Part shown: positions 53,914-61,753 of the stretch, piece after piece | Layout: every line of letters starts with the position of its first letter | Numbering within the stretch: position 1 is the stretch's first letter | From: Dehalococcoidia bacterium UBA2160 | Lineage (GTDB): Bacteria > Chloroflexota > Dehalococcoidia > Lucifugimonadales > UBA1123 | Assembly: GCA_002328865.1 (NCBI GenBank) | Contig: DCWO01000072.1 | Location: 12,252-76,251, forward strand | Direction of reading: 5' to 3' | DNA length: 64,000 bases | The notes under the pieces: generated by a model | The model's input: only the letters and a program-made list of their open reading frames with translations | Databases searched by the model: none | What the model was told of the DNA's origin: nothing | Program-made: the position numbers and the translations under genes

Positions 53914-54528
53914 TTAGGCGGTCCAGTCCCCCAGTACATCCAGGAAATTGGCCAGCACTCGTGCGGTGGCGCCGAATATCACGTGTCCTTCGTAGACAAA
54001 CGAAGGGGAGTTCTCAAGTTTGCCGTCTTTAATGCGAATCTCGTCCCGCCGGTTTCTCTGGCAGCGCAGATGGTGGATCGGGGCTTCGATGACTTCGGCC
54101 ACCTCGAACCTGCTGGGTGCGAAGTTGTAAGGATACGGGATTGTGCCGACGAACGCACTGATGAGGAAGTTGGAGATGGTCGGCATGTCGTCGAGCCGGC
54201 CGAGGACTTGCACGTCTCCGGGGAGTATTCCCATCTCTTCGTGTGTCTCTCTGAGAGCCGTGAAGAGAAGCGATTCGTCTTCGCGGTCCATACTGCCGCC
54301 AGGAAATGAGATCTCGCCTTTGTGGTGCTCAACCATTTCGGTGCGTTTGTTGAGCAACACGCAGTACTCCCCGTTCTTGGGGTAAACGACAAGCATGACT
54401 CCGGCAGGCCGAAGAGCGCCGTTCTCAACAGTCGCCCTGTCGCTGCCGGCGAGGGTTTGCCTGATCTCCTCCGTGGGTGATGCGCTCAACAAGCGCCTCC
54501 GCGCGGGAGGCGCTCCCGGTCTGAGCAA
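53914..54528 (-). CDS. Nudix hydrolase, coenzyme A diphosphatase-like
   Basis: This 204-residue protein has 'VLLNKRTEMVEHHKGEISFP', then 'GGSMDREDESLLFTALRETH' followed by EEMG, a Nudix box preceded by the 'HKGEISFPGG' motif of CoA pyrophosphatases (NudL/YeaB-type). It hydrolyses CoA or its derivatives to 3',5'-ADP and phosphopantetheine. The first visible start is TTG at 54528; a second TTG at 54489 after GGAGG may be the real one. It lies between the VWA and ATPase genes. Confidence 0.85.
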   Translation of the reverse strand: MLRPGAPPARRRLLSASPTEEIRQTLAGSDRATVENGALRPAGVMLVVYPKNGEYCVLLNKRTEMVEHHKGEISFPGGSMDREDESLLFTALRETHEEMGILPGDVQVLGRLDDMPTISNFLISAFVGTIPYPYNFAPSRFEVAEVIEAPIHHLRCQRNRRDEIRIKDGKLENSPSFVYEGHVIFGATARVLANFLDVLGDWTA

Positions 54529-54547
54529 TCGGGAAAGAAGGTCGAGC

Positions 54548-55462
54548 CTACTCGAAGACGGATGATGTCAGCTCCTCGATGCTCCGCTGGACTGTGTGGT
54601 CGTCGGTCACCGCCCAGTTTACGGCGACCTGGCAGGCGCGCCTAGGTGTGATGCCCTGCTTGATGAGCTGCCCGGCGTAGATCAGCAACCTGGTGCTGGC
54701 GCCCTCGCCCAAGCCATGTTCTTTCAGATTGCGGACTTTCTCTCCAAGCTTCGCGAGCTGGAGCGCTATATCTGCGTCGACTCCGGACTCGTGGGCGACT
54801 ATCTCCGCTTCTAGGTCCCGAGGAGGGTAGTCGAACTCGATGGATACGAACCGCTGGCGCGTGCTGTGCTTGAGGTCTTTCAACGCGCTCTGATATCCGG
54901 GGTTGTAGGACAAGATGAGCAGGAAGCCCTCTCCGGCCTCAAGCAACTCGCCCCGCTTCTCCACGGGCAGAATCCGCCGATGGTCGGTCAACGGATGGAT
55001 CAGGACCGTGGTGTCTTTGCGGGCTTCGACGATTTCGTCGAGGTAGCAGATGCCCCCGGCTTTCACGGCCCTACTCAGAGGCCCGTCGATCCAGACCGTC
55101 CTGTCGCCTTCCAAAAGATAACGGCCCACGAGGTCGCTGGCTGTAAGGTCCTCGTGGCACGCGATAGTGATCAACGGCAGGTTGTCCGGTTCGGAGTCAT
55201 CTCCATTGGTTGGTTCGGCGGGTTGCGCATCGGGATTTTGGCTAATGCGCGTAAGTGGCTGCGCAAGACGATAAGACATGTACTCGACAAACTTGGTCTT
55301 GCCGCAACCAGTAGGGCCTTTAAATATGAGTGGAATCTTCTGCGCATAGGCGGCTTCGAAGAGCTCGATCTCGTCTCCGACCGGTAGGTAGTACGGCTCT
55401 TCGGTTATGTGGTATTCCTCGATGATATAGCTGCGATAAAGCGTCCTTGTAGGTGAAGTCAT
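54548..55462 (-). CDS. MoxR/CbbQ-family AAA+ ATPase
   Basis: This 304-residue protein has Walker A '[14 protein letters not shown]', 'LYLDEI'-like '[20 protein letters not shown]' and '[20 protein letters not shown]', the CbbQ/NirQ/NorQ hallmark. It forms hexamers that remodel a target, usually together with a NorD/CbbO-type VWA protein, as encoded downstream. Its ATG follows AAGGAGAG at a long spacing. Same operon as coaE upstream, 18 bases apart. Confidence 0.9.
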   Translation of the reverse strand: MTSPTRTLYRSYIIEEYHITEEPYYLPVGDEIELFEAAYAQKIPLIFKGPTGCGKTKFVEYMSYRLAQPLTRISQNPDAQPAEPTNGDDSEPDNLPLITIACHEDLTASDLVGRYLLEGDRTVWIDGPLSRAVKAGGICYLDEIVEARKDTTVLIHPLTDHRRILPVEKRGELLEAGEGFLLILSYNPGYQSALKDLKHSTRQRFVSIEFDYPPRDLEAEIVAHESGVDADIALQLAKLGEKVRNLKEHGLGEGASTRLLIYAGQLIKQGITPRRACQVAVNWAVTDDHTVQRSIEELTSSVFE

Positions 55463-55480
55463 CTGCTGTGTTCGCTCTCC

Positions 55481-56083
55481 TTAGGTCTGGCTCGGGGCCC
55501 TCTGGCGCCAGGTGTCCTCGACGTGTTTCCTCAACTCGTCCAGTCCCTGATCGTTGACGATTACTGCGTCCGCGTGCGAAGCTCGCTCTTCCTGAGACAT
55601 CTGGCTCGCGATCCTGGATCGTGCGGTCTCCTCGTCCATGTTGTTGCGTTCGCGGAGGCGAGCAATTACGGCGTCCTCCGGCGATGTGGTCACCCAAATT
55701 TCATCGGCCAGCGGAGTCCAGCCGGCCTCGATCAGTATCGCTGCCTCGACGACGATTCGGTCGATGCCTTCGCCGGCCATCACGCCGATTCGCTCCTTTA
55801 TCATGTCGAAGATGCGGGGATGCATAATGGCGTTGAGCCGGTCCATCGCCTTGGGGTCCGCAAAGACAATCGGTCCGAGTTTCCGCCGATCGATCTCCCC
55901 GGATTCTGAGACGATGTCGCTGCCGAAGGCGTCAACGACATCGTTGAAGGTCTGAGTATTGGGAAGATAGGCTTCGTGACCGACCAAGTCGGCGTTTATG
56001 ATTGTTGCGCCCAGTTCGGACAGAATCTCCGAAACTTGGGTCTTGCCAGTGCCTATGCCACCTGTGAGGCCAATAACGAACAT
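55481..56083 (-). CDS. coaE: Dephospho-CoA kinase
   Basis: This 200-residue protein has the P-loop 'IGLTGGIGTGKTQVSEIL', 'ADLVGHEAYLPNTQTFNDVV' and 'PDMIKERIG'-like 'HPRIFDMIKERIGVMAGEG', and it is the last step of CoA synthesis. Normal length. It is the first gene of a minus-strand operon including the CbbQ ATPase, CoA-diphosphatase-like Nudix and NorD-like genes, so CoA synthesis and turnover are next to each other. Confidence 0.93.
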   Translation of the reverse strand: MFVIGLTGGIGTGKTQVSEILSELGATIINADLVGHEAYLPNTQTFNDVVDAFGSDIVSESGEIDRRKLGPIVFADPKAMDRLNAIMHPRIFDMIKERIGVMAGEGIDRIVVEAAILIEAGWTPLADEIWVTTSPEDAVIARLRERNNMDEETARSRIASQMSQEERASHADAVIVNDQGLDELRKHVEDTWRQRAPSQT

Positions 56084-56389
56084 GTGAATTTCGCCACCCT
56101 AGAAAATTCAACACATTCTACAAGAGGCGGCGAAAGCGGGTCAACCTGGCTGGCCTCCCGAAGACCGAGTTTTCACGCCCAATCTGCGACGTTTCAACCG
56201 GACCCTTGAACCCGCGTAGGCGACAAGCCGTAACTATTGCCGAATTCGATGGTGTCTCACCATTCAACGCACCATGGTCTGACGGCCATTAAACAGTGCT
56301 CCGTCGCAGCGCTCCGGTTGTGCGTGATCAGCAACGGTGCTAAGCTGTTTTATCGTCAGCAGAGAAGCCCAGCCACGCATCCAAAATCC
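56084..56389. promoter_or_regulatory. Divergent intergenic region between coaE and speD
   Basis: About 306 bases with no gene. A longer frame that opens at 56237 into speD is not conserved, so I treat the bases before 56390 as untranslated. No clear promoter is seen. Confidence 0.4.
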
Positions 56390-56833
56390 ATGGGGACCGT
56401 TCTTTTGCACCTCGCAGTCGACGGCTATGGCGCCGATCCAAATGCCCTCCGGGACGAAGATCTCATTCTCCGTTTTCTGGACACGTATCCGGACGAGATA
56501 GGGATGACCAAGATCATCCCCCCTCAGGTCTACACGTATCATGGCAAGAAAGCGGAAGATTGGGGCGTCTCGGGATTCGTGTTGATCGCCGAGAGTCACA
56601 TAAGCGTTCACACGTTCCCGGACCGAGGACACGTCAACATCGATGTCTTCTCGTGCAAACCATTCGACGTCTCCGAGTCGTTGGACTCCGTCAGGACCAC
56701 GTTTTCCCTGACCCGAACTGATGTCTGGACGTTGGACAGGGGACTGGAGTACTCGAGCGCACGGCAAGCCTACAGCAGCATGGTGCGAGAACGCGTCGGG
56801 CTGGTTGCCAAGGCCAGCGAAGGCGATGGGTGA
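56390..56833 (+). CDS. speD: S-adenosylmethionine decarboxylase proenzyme
   Basis: This 147-residue protein makes decarboxylated SAM for polyamine synthesis. Like the short prokaryotic class it self-cleaves at Glu-Ser to form a pyruvoyl group: Ser69 in 'AESHISVHTFP', with His74 and Cys89 ('VNIDVFSC') as catalytic partners at the expected +5 and +20 positions. 'DGYGADPNALRD' is the N-terminal signature. The ATG at 56390 is chosen over an upstream start at 56237. Its stop overlaps the next gene. Confidence 0.92.
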   Translation: MGTVLLHLAVDGYGADPNALRDEDLILRFLDTYPDEIGMTKIIPPQVYTYHGKKAEDWGVSGFVLIAESHISVHTFPDRGHVNIDVFSCKPFDVSESLDSVRTTFSLTRTDVWTLDRGLEYSSARQAYSSMVRERVGLVAKASEGDG

Positions 56834-57735
56834 CCAACCCGGGGGACACGCAGCCGCCGGGGACGCACCAGTGGAACACGTTCCTGGACACGCCTCCGGA
56901 CGAAGATCGTTTTGACGACGCCAAGTTCGTTGTGCTGCCGGCGCCTTACGAGACCACGACGTCGTTCTTGACCGGGACTCGAGACGGCCCATCCGCGATC
57001 GTCAACGCCTCCGCGCAGCTCGAAGACTACGACCTCGAGCTAGACGCCGACATCTCGATCGCGGGAATCCATACGGCCCCGGCGTTGGTCCCGAATCTGC
57101 ACGCGCCTCAGGCGATCGTAGAGCAGGTCGATCAGGTCGTCGACTGGGTCGCGGCCGGAGGCAAGATTCCGGCGCTGCTCGGCGGTGAACACACGGTGAC
57201 CGTCGGTGCGGTCAAAGCGATGTCGCGCCGCCACACCGACCTCTCCGTACTCTATTTGGACGCCCACGGAGACCTCAGGGACAGTTACATGGGGACTGGC
57301 TGGGGCCACGCGTCCGTTGCGCGCCGGTTGCTCGACGTCTGCCCGGTGGTGCACGCCGGCGTCCGGAGCATATCGGCGGAGGAGCGCTCGTACATCGACG
57401 AGCAAGCCCTTCCAGTCCACTACTGGCCACCGATTACTGGCTTAGACGATTACGTGAAGGCGGTCGTCGACGCGCTAGCCGCCAGCGTGTACGTGAGCAT
57501 CGATCTGGACGTTCTCGATCCCTCGATCATGGCCGCGGTCGGGACCCCGGAGCCCGACGGAATGGACTGGCGCCAACTCACTCTCTTGCTCAGGAGGTTG
57601 GGCCAACGACGCCGAATCGTCGGATTCGACGTCGTCGAGTTGTGTCCGAGGGCCGGTCCCCCTACCTGTGCGTACACGGCTGCCAAGTTGGTTTACAAAG
57701 TCATGGGATACTCTTTAGCTTTCGACCAAACGTAA
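56830..57735 (+). CDS. speB: Agmatinase/ureohydrolase-family protein
   Basis: This 301-residue enzyme has the ureohydrolase motifs 'LLGGEHTVTVG', 'LYLDAHGDLRDSYMGTGWGH' and 'VYVSIDLDVLDPSIM'. Two Mn ions are bound by the Asp/His groups. It hydrolyses agmatine or N1-aminopropylagmatine to urea and a polyamine. The GTG start overlaps the speD stop by 4 bases, so both are coupled. The first motif has Glu (GGEH) where many have Asp. Because speD is directly upstream, aminopropylagmatine is an attractive substrate. Confidence 0.87.
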   Translation: MTNPGDTQPPGTHQWNTFLDTPPDEDRFDDAKFVVLPAPYETTTSFLTGTRDGPSAIVNASAQLEDYDLELDADISIAGIHTAPALVPNLHAPQAIVEQVDQVVDWVAAGGKIPALLGGEHTVTVGAVKAMSRRHTDLSVLYLDAHGDLRDSYMGTGWGHASVARRLLDVCPVVHAGVRSISAEERSYIDEQALPVHYWPPITGLDDYVKAVVDALAASVYVSIDLDVLDPSIMAAVGTPEPDGMDWRQLTLLLRRLGQRRRIVGFDVVELCPRAGPPTCAYTAAKLVYKVMGYSLAFDQT

Positions 57736-57817
57736 GCCCATGATAAGATTACTGCGACCTGTGGCCGCGCGTCAGACGCAGGCTGCGCGAAGCATCAGAA
57801 TCGAGAGGCATTGAGTC

Positions 57818-59008
57818 ATGGCGACTCCGAACAAGCTGATCTACCTGGACAATGCGGCTACCACCGCGGTCCGGGAAGAAGTGTTGGATGCGATGTACCC
57901 GCACTTCGGCGTCAGCTTCGGCAACCCATCGGGCATCCACGCAGTCGCGCAAGAGGCCAGGAAGGCCGTAGATGAGTCCCGAGAAACAGTCGCCCGCATC
58001 CTCGGTTGTCGCATCGGCGAGATTGTATTCACAAGCGGAGGCACAGAAGCGGACAACGCCGCAATCAAAAGCGTTGCGCTCGCCCTCCGAAACGTTGGCA
58101 ACCACATAATCACGACCAGCATCGAGCATCATGCGGTGTTGCACACTTGCCATCAACTCGAACAGTTCGGTTTCGAGGTCACCTACCTGCCGGTGGACTC
58201 GCAAGGGTTGGTCGACCCGGACGACGTTGTGAACGCAATCACCGACCGGACAATCCTCGTTAGCGTCATGCTGGCTAACAACGAGATCGGAACGATTCAG
58301 CCCTTGAGTTGTATCTCGAACGCAGTAAAACAGGAATCGGACCGGCGAAACAAAAAGATCGTGCTGCATACCGACGCGGTCCAAGCGGCCGGTTACCTGG
58401 ACCTGGACGTCGGTCGGTTGGGCGTCGATTTGCTGAGCCTGTCTGCGCACAAATTCCATGGGCCCAAGGGCGCCGGCCTGCTGTACGTGAAAAGGGGCAC
58501 ACCATTCGAGCCTCAGATCATGGGTGGAGGGCAAGAGAGAGAGCGTCGGTCGGGCACTGAGAACGTCCCTGGCATCGTTGGCCTCGCACAGGCCCTCCGG
58601 CTGGCAACCGAGGAACGCGAGTCACTCTCGGCGCGGTTGGCGCCGATGCGAGACCGGATCATAGACGGCCTTCGGGCGAATCTGGATCGGGTCAGGCTCA
58701 ACGGCCACTCGACCCGAAGGCTGGCCAACAACGTGAACGTCTCGTTTGAGAACGTCGAAGGCGAACCGATACTGCTGGGTTTGGATCTGGCGGGCATATG
58801 CGCGTCCAGCGGGAGCGCCTGCTCGTCAGCGTCTCTCGAACCTTCTCACGTGTTGCTGGCGATCGGATTGGACGCGAACCTGGCACAGAGCAGCTTGCGC
58901 GTCACTCTCGGTCGCGACAACACGGAGGAGGACGTAGACTATCTGTTGTCGGTGTTGCCAGACCTCGTCGTGCGACTGCGCCATATGCCATCGCTATCGG
59001 AAGTGTAG
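57818..59008 (+). CDS. Cysteine desulfurase (IscS/NifS type)
   Basis: This 396-residue PLP enzyme takes sulfur or selenium from cysteine or selenocysteine. It has '[20 protein letters not shown]', '[17 protein letters not shown]', PLP Lys212 in '[13 protein letters not shown]', and the catalytic Cys (about 334) in '[20 protein letters not shown]'. The Cys loop is of the shorter group I type. Selenium delivery to SelD is possible in view of selC nearby, but Fe-S assembly or tRNA thiolation is equally usual. Confidence 0.93.
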   Translation: MATPNKLIYLDNAATTAVREEVLDAMYPHFGVSFGNPSGIHAVAQEARKAVDESRETVARILGCRIGEIVFTSGGTEADNAAIKSVALALRNVGNHIITTSIEHHAVLHTCHQLEQFGFEVTYLPVDSQGLVDPDDVVNAITDRTILVSVMLANNEIGTIQPLSCISNAVKQESDRRNKKIVLHTDAVQAAGYLDLDVGRLGVDLLSLSAHKFHGPKGAGLLYVKRGTPFEPQIMGGGQERERRSGTENVPGIVGLAQALRLATEERESLSARLAPMRDRIIDGLRANLDRVRLNGHSTRRLANNVNVSFENVEGEPILLGLDLAGICASSGSACSSASLEPSHVLLAIGLDANLAQSSLRVTLGRDNTEEDVDYLLSVLPDLVVRLRHMPSLSEV

Positions 59009-59035
59009 TAAACCATCGGACAGGAAGCCACACAT

Positions 59036-59620
59036 ATGCAAATCTTTACTGACCGGGCGAGGCGCACAGCGCCGAACCGGCTGACCTCCGTACGAAGCAA
59101 GGTCTATTTGGCAACGGTGTTCGCCACGTTCATCGTGCTGACCATCACCGGGTGCGGCGATGACGGCATACAATACGCCAAAGGAAGAAGCATCGAGATC
59201 CACGCCACCAATCCGGTCACCACCGACAAACTTGCCTACGCCGACGGCCTGGGCGGGCATTGGGTGGTCCGGCCAAGCGCTTCCAACCGCGAACTTGCGC
59301 TTGTTAACGTAACAATCGTCAACCGGACGAGCACCGTGATGCCGCTGTTGGTCGAACCAGACGCCGCTCGACTTGGCGACCGGCGGGGCGAACGCATCCG
59401 AGCCGTCGACCCGTTCGAAACGTCCGCGACTGCCGCCGGGGCGGACGTCGATGAGGACAAGTTCACGCCATTTTTGTGGGGCGAGATATCTCTTGAGCGC
59501 CAGATGCAGGTCCAAGGTTGGATGATCTTCGACGTGCCCAAAGGACTGACCCTAGGCTCCATGTTTTGGGACGAGGTCGATGAAGTTGTAGTCGACTTCA
59601 TCGATTATTTCAGAGGGTAA
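59036..59620 (+). CDS. Putative lipoprotein, unknown function
   Basis: This 194-residue protein has a basic N-region, a hydrophobic stretch ('VYLATVFATFIVLTITGC') with the lipobox ITGC, and a beta-rich exported domain ('ELALVNVTIVNRTSTVMPLL', 'RQMQVQGWMIFDVPKG'). The middle looks like a DUF4352-type immunoglobulin-like fold, but I am not sure. It follows the cysteine desulfurase by 27 bases. Confidence 0.72.
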   Translation: MQIFTDRARRTAPNRLTSVRSKVYLATVFATFIVLTITGCGDDGIQYAKGRSIEIHATNPVTTDKLAYADGLGGHWVVRPSASNRELALVNVTIVNRTSTVMPLLVEPDAARLGDRRGERIRAVDPFETSATAAGADVDEDKFTPFLWGEISLERQMQVQGWMIFDVPKGLTLGSMFWDEVDEVVVDFIDYFRG

Positions 59621-59754
59621 CCTTGCTCCCAGAGCAATCACGGCGCAACACCACGCGACGGGGGAGTGACATCGACCAATCCGGGCTCCGCAACGACGTG
59701 CATGTTCAGCGACGAAACGGAACGGTGAATCTGTTCTGGAAACGCCGCATCGGA

Positions 59755-59760
59755 TATAAT
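59755..59760 (+). promoter_or_regulatory. -10 box upstream of trxA
   Basis: Perfect TATAAT 47 bases upstream of the trxA start, with no strong -35. Confidence 0.4.
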
Positions 59761-59806
59761 GAGGTCCAACGTATGCGGACCCATGAGAAAACCGCTGGAG
59801 GAATTG

Positions 59807-60133
59807 ATGGCTCACCCTATTGAAATTACCGATGCGACGTTCGACGAGCAAGTCGTTGGGTCTGACACACCTGTTGTTGTAGACTTCTGGGCCGAATGGT
59901 GTGGCCCTTGCAAGATGATCGCGCCGATCGTCGAGCAACTCGCCGAAGAGTACGATGGCAAAGTCAAATTCGCAAAGCTGGATGTCGACTCAAACCCCCG
60001 AACCGCCATGAACTTCGGCATTCGCGGCATACCTGCGTTGCTGATCTTTAACGACGGCAAACCCGTCGACACGGTGGTCGGCGCGGTGCCCAAGTCGGTG
60101 CTAAAGCAGCGAGTCGACGCGGCCCTCGCGTAA
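59807..60133 (+). CDS. trxA: Thioredoxin
   Basis: This 108-residue thioredoxin has the active site 'FWAEWCGPCKMIAPIVEQ' (Cys32/Cys35), the cis-Pro region 'FGIRGIPALLIF' and normal length. It reduces disulfides in the cytoplasm. The ATG at 59807 has GGAGGAATTG before it and a TATAAT box lies just upstream. It is followed by a strong hairpin at 60202. Confidence 0.95.
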   Translation: MAHPIEITDATFDEQVVGSDTPVVVDFWAEWCGPCKMIAPIVEQLAEEYDGKVKFAKLDVDSNPRTAMNFGIRGIPALLIFNDGKPVDTVVGAVPKSVLKQRVDAALA

Positions 60134-60201
60134 GCTGGCGGTTCGCGGGCGGGCTTCGGCCTCCAGCATCACGCAACTGCCGATCTTCGTAACTTAGACC
60201 T

Positions 60202-60234
60202 GATAGGCCTGGAGCCCAGGGCGCCAGGCCTATC
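60202..60234 (+). terminator. Terminator-like hairpin after trxA
   Basis: GATAGGCCTGG and CCAGGCCTATC form an 11-bp perfect stem with an 11-base loop, 69 bases past the trxA stop and 105 bases before tRNA-Sec. The T tail is short (GTGTTG). Confidence 0.65.
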
Positions 60235-60339
60235 GTGTTGACCCGAAAGGTCAACGTTTGTCCTCAGTCAGGCGGCGTCAAGCATGCCGTCCAATCGTTG
60301 CGGCCTCCGCTGCAAGACTTTACTCTCGAGGACACACAC

Positions 60340-60437
60340 GGGAGCGGATGGGGCCTGGTGGCTCCTGCGGTCTTCAACACCGTTGGCGGCAACCCTGCGG
60401 TTGGCGCGGTGGGTTCGACTCCCTCTCGCTCCCGCCA
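60340..60437 (+). tRNA. selC: tRNA-Sec (anticodon UCA)
   Basis: The 98-base sequence folds as selenocysteine tRNA: an 8-bp acceptor stem (GGGAGCGG with TCGCTCCC, last pair G-U), D-stem GGGGCC/GGCTCC of 6 bp with a 4-base loop TGGT, anticodon arm GCGGT-CTTCAAC-ACCGT with anticodon TCA at 60374-60376, a long variable arm with CAACC/GGTTG, T-arm GTGGG-TTCGACT-CCCTC, and an encoded GCCA end. The 8-bp acceptor, 6-bp D-stem and UCA anticodon are specific to tRNA-Sec. One T-T mismatch lies in the T-stem. It inserts Sec at UGA in selD and the UGSC gene. Confidence 0.96.
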
Positions 60438-60742
60438 GCCGTTCTTCGATGAACGTGCTGGAAGGCGCCGTTTTATCCTGCGTAAATCACCGTTCGCACA
60501 ATCGTTCGTCGGATGTCTTCGTCCCTGCATTGTCGCGAGATTGCTGCTTCCGCAGCGATGCACGTATCAGCGACGGGACGGAACTCGGTCACCGAGCGGC
60601 AGGATACCGCCGTGATATCGGCAGATAACCCACCCTTTCATGGGCCGCCGTCGTTTAACTATTAATCAGAGACGACGCCGCGTTGCATGAATCTGCAACC
60701 TGAATATCCCGGGCTAACCCGGCTCGGCCAGGAGATGGCAGG

Positions 60743-61038
60743 ATGACCGACTTCTCAACGACTGAACCGACTGATTCGGCCAGTGAACACTTCGCCAAGC
60801 TCAAAGAGTACGCTCAGCGGGTTCTCGTGAACGGTCAGAAGCTTTCTGCGGACGAGACCGAAGACAAGGAAACCCGACTGGCAGCTTTGCGCGAACTCAC
60901 TGATCGTATGGGTTTACCGAAAAGGACCTCGTCAAGCTCATCTTCGGCAGGATATTCCGCGATAACAAGCAGTGCGGATGCCCGACCTGCCGCGCCCGCC
61001 GACAGATGCGTAACGACAAGGCGGGGACGGGAGCTTAG
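60743..61038 (+). CDS. Small Cys-containing protein, apparent -1 frameshift
   Basis: From ATG 60743 (AGGAG 8 bases upstream) the protein reads 'EHFAKLKEYAQRVLVNGQKL', then 'LRELTDRMG'. From about 60910 the coding-like frame moves by -1 and continues 'TEKDLVKLIFGRIFRDNK' and 'QCGCPTCRARRQMRNDKAGT' to a TAG at 61036. The switch lies at ATG-GGT-TTA, a G-GGT-TTA heptamer of X-XXY-YYZ form, or a lost G in a run of four would give the same product. The product has three Cys in CGCPTC. The protein family is unknown to me. A strong terminator follows. Confidence 0.62.
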
Positions 61039-61093
61039 CCGCCCTCGCCGCGAACGGGACTGTCCGGCGCCGGATGCCAGAACAAGCGAACGA

Positions 61094-61121
61094 AAAGAGG
61101 CGGCACAATGGCCGCCTCTTT
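61094..61121. terminator. Bidirectional rho-independent terminator
   Basis: AAAGAGGCGGC-ACAATG-GCCGCCTCTTT is an 11-bp perfect stem with a 6-base loop. T-rich flanks follow on both strands (TTTGTGTTT on plus; TTTTCG on minus). It separates the convergent 60743 gene and the UGSC gene. Confidence 0.85.
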
Positions 61122-61166
61122 GTGTTTCGAATCTGATCCGGTTTGCGTTGCCTAAAGCAGCTCCGA

Positions 61167-61709
61167 TTAGCCCTTGGTCAGAAGTATCCCTAGAACGTCC
61201 GGCGCCGCTTGAATCGCGCGTTCTCGGAGTCCGGATTCGTCCAGACTGCCCAGCGGGTGGGGAAGCACCACATACGGGTAGTCGGGGATTCCGCCCAGTT
61301 TCGCCATGGCCTCAGCGCTATTGACAAACGGCTCGGTGCAAATCACTGCGGTCGGGAGGCCTTTGCGCTCGAAGGTTATTCCGTCGTGCACACTGCACGA
61401 CGAGCAGGACCCTCAATCACCCGATGCGGTGATAATTACATCGCACTCCTTGGCCATCTCCTCGATGATCGGCGCAGGGCACGGCCGTGAGGCGTTGCCT
61501 TTGTTGCGCGTGACAACCGTCCGGAATGAGTAGCTGTCGGCCAGCACGTCACTCACCGCGGCCAACAACTCCTCCGAGTTCATCTTGCCGTTGGCAAGCA
61601 GTCCGACTACTTTGCCGTCCAACGTGGTCGGTCGCTCAGCGACCACCGCGTGGGCCGGTATCGGCTGCACGGTTGGGTCGAGCACGCCCAGCTTGGTTCC
61701 GAGTACCAT
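61167..61709 (-). CDS. UGSC-motif selenoprotein (UGA99 = Sec)
   Basis: An ATG at 61709 (GGGAGG 7 bases upstream) opens 98 residues ending 'ECDVIITASGD'. The next codon is TGA (61413-61415), followed in frame by G-S-C-S-S-C-S-V-H-D-G-I-T and then 'FERKGLPTAVICTEPFVNSA' to a stop at 61167. Read through, the motif is U-G-S-C-S-S-C, as in UGSC-containing selenoproteins known from marine metagenomes. The complete protein is 180 residues. A 9-bp hairpin starts 10 bases after the UGA, at SECIS distance. 'VVGLLANGKMNSEELLAAV' suggests an alpha/beta fold. Function unknown; a redox role fits Sec and Cys. Same strand and 44 bases from 61754-62782. Confidence 0.9.
61382..61415 (-). promoter_or_regulatory. 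UGA(Sec) and SECIS-like hairpin of the UGSC gene
   Basis: The UGA (61415-61413) is followed by GGGTCCTGCT and then CGTCGTGCA-GTG-TGCACGACG, a 9-bp perfect stem with a 3-base G-T-G loop. The loop is 20-22 bases after the UGA, and bacterial SECIS elements carry a G-U in the loop at that distance. The hairpin lies within coding sequence. Confidence 0.7.
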
Positions 61710-61753
61710 CAACGAACCTCCCTTTCAGTTGTGAGACCTGCGCCTTGGATCTA

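Noticed and set aside
60901..60903. TGA before the downstream half of the 60743 gene as a Sec codon
   Set aside because: The bases upstream in that frame do not look coding, whereas the other frame does; a frame change explains the data better.
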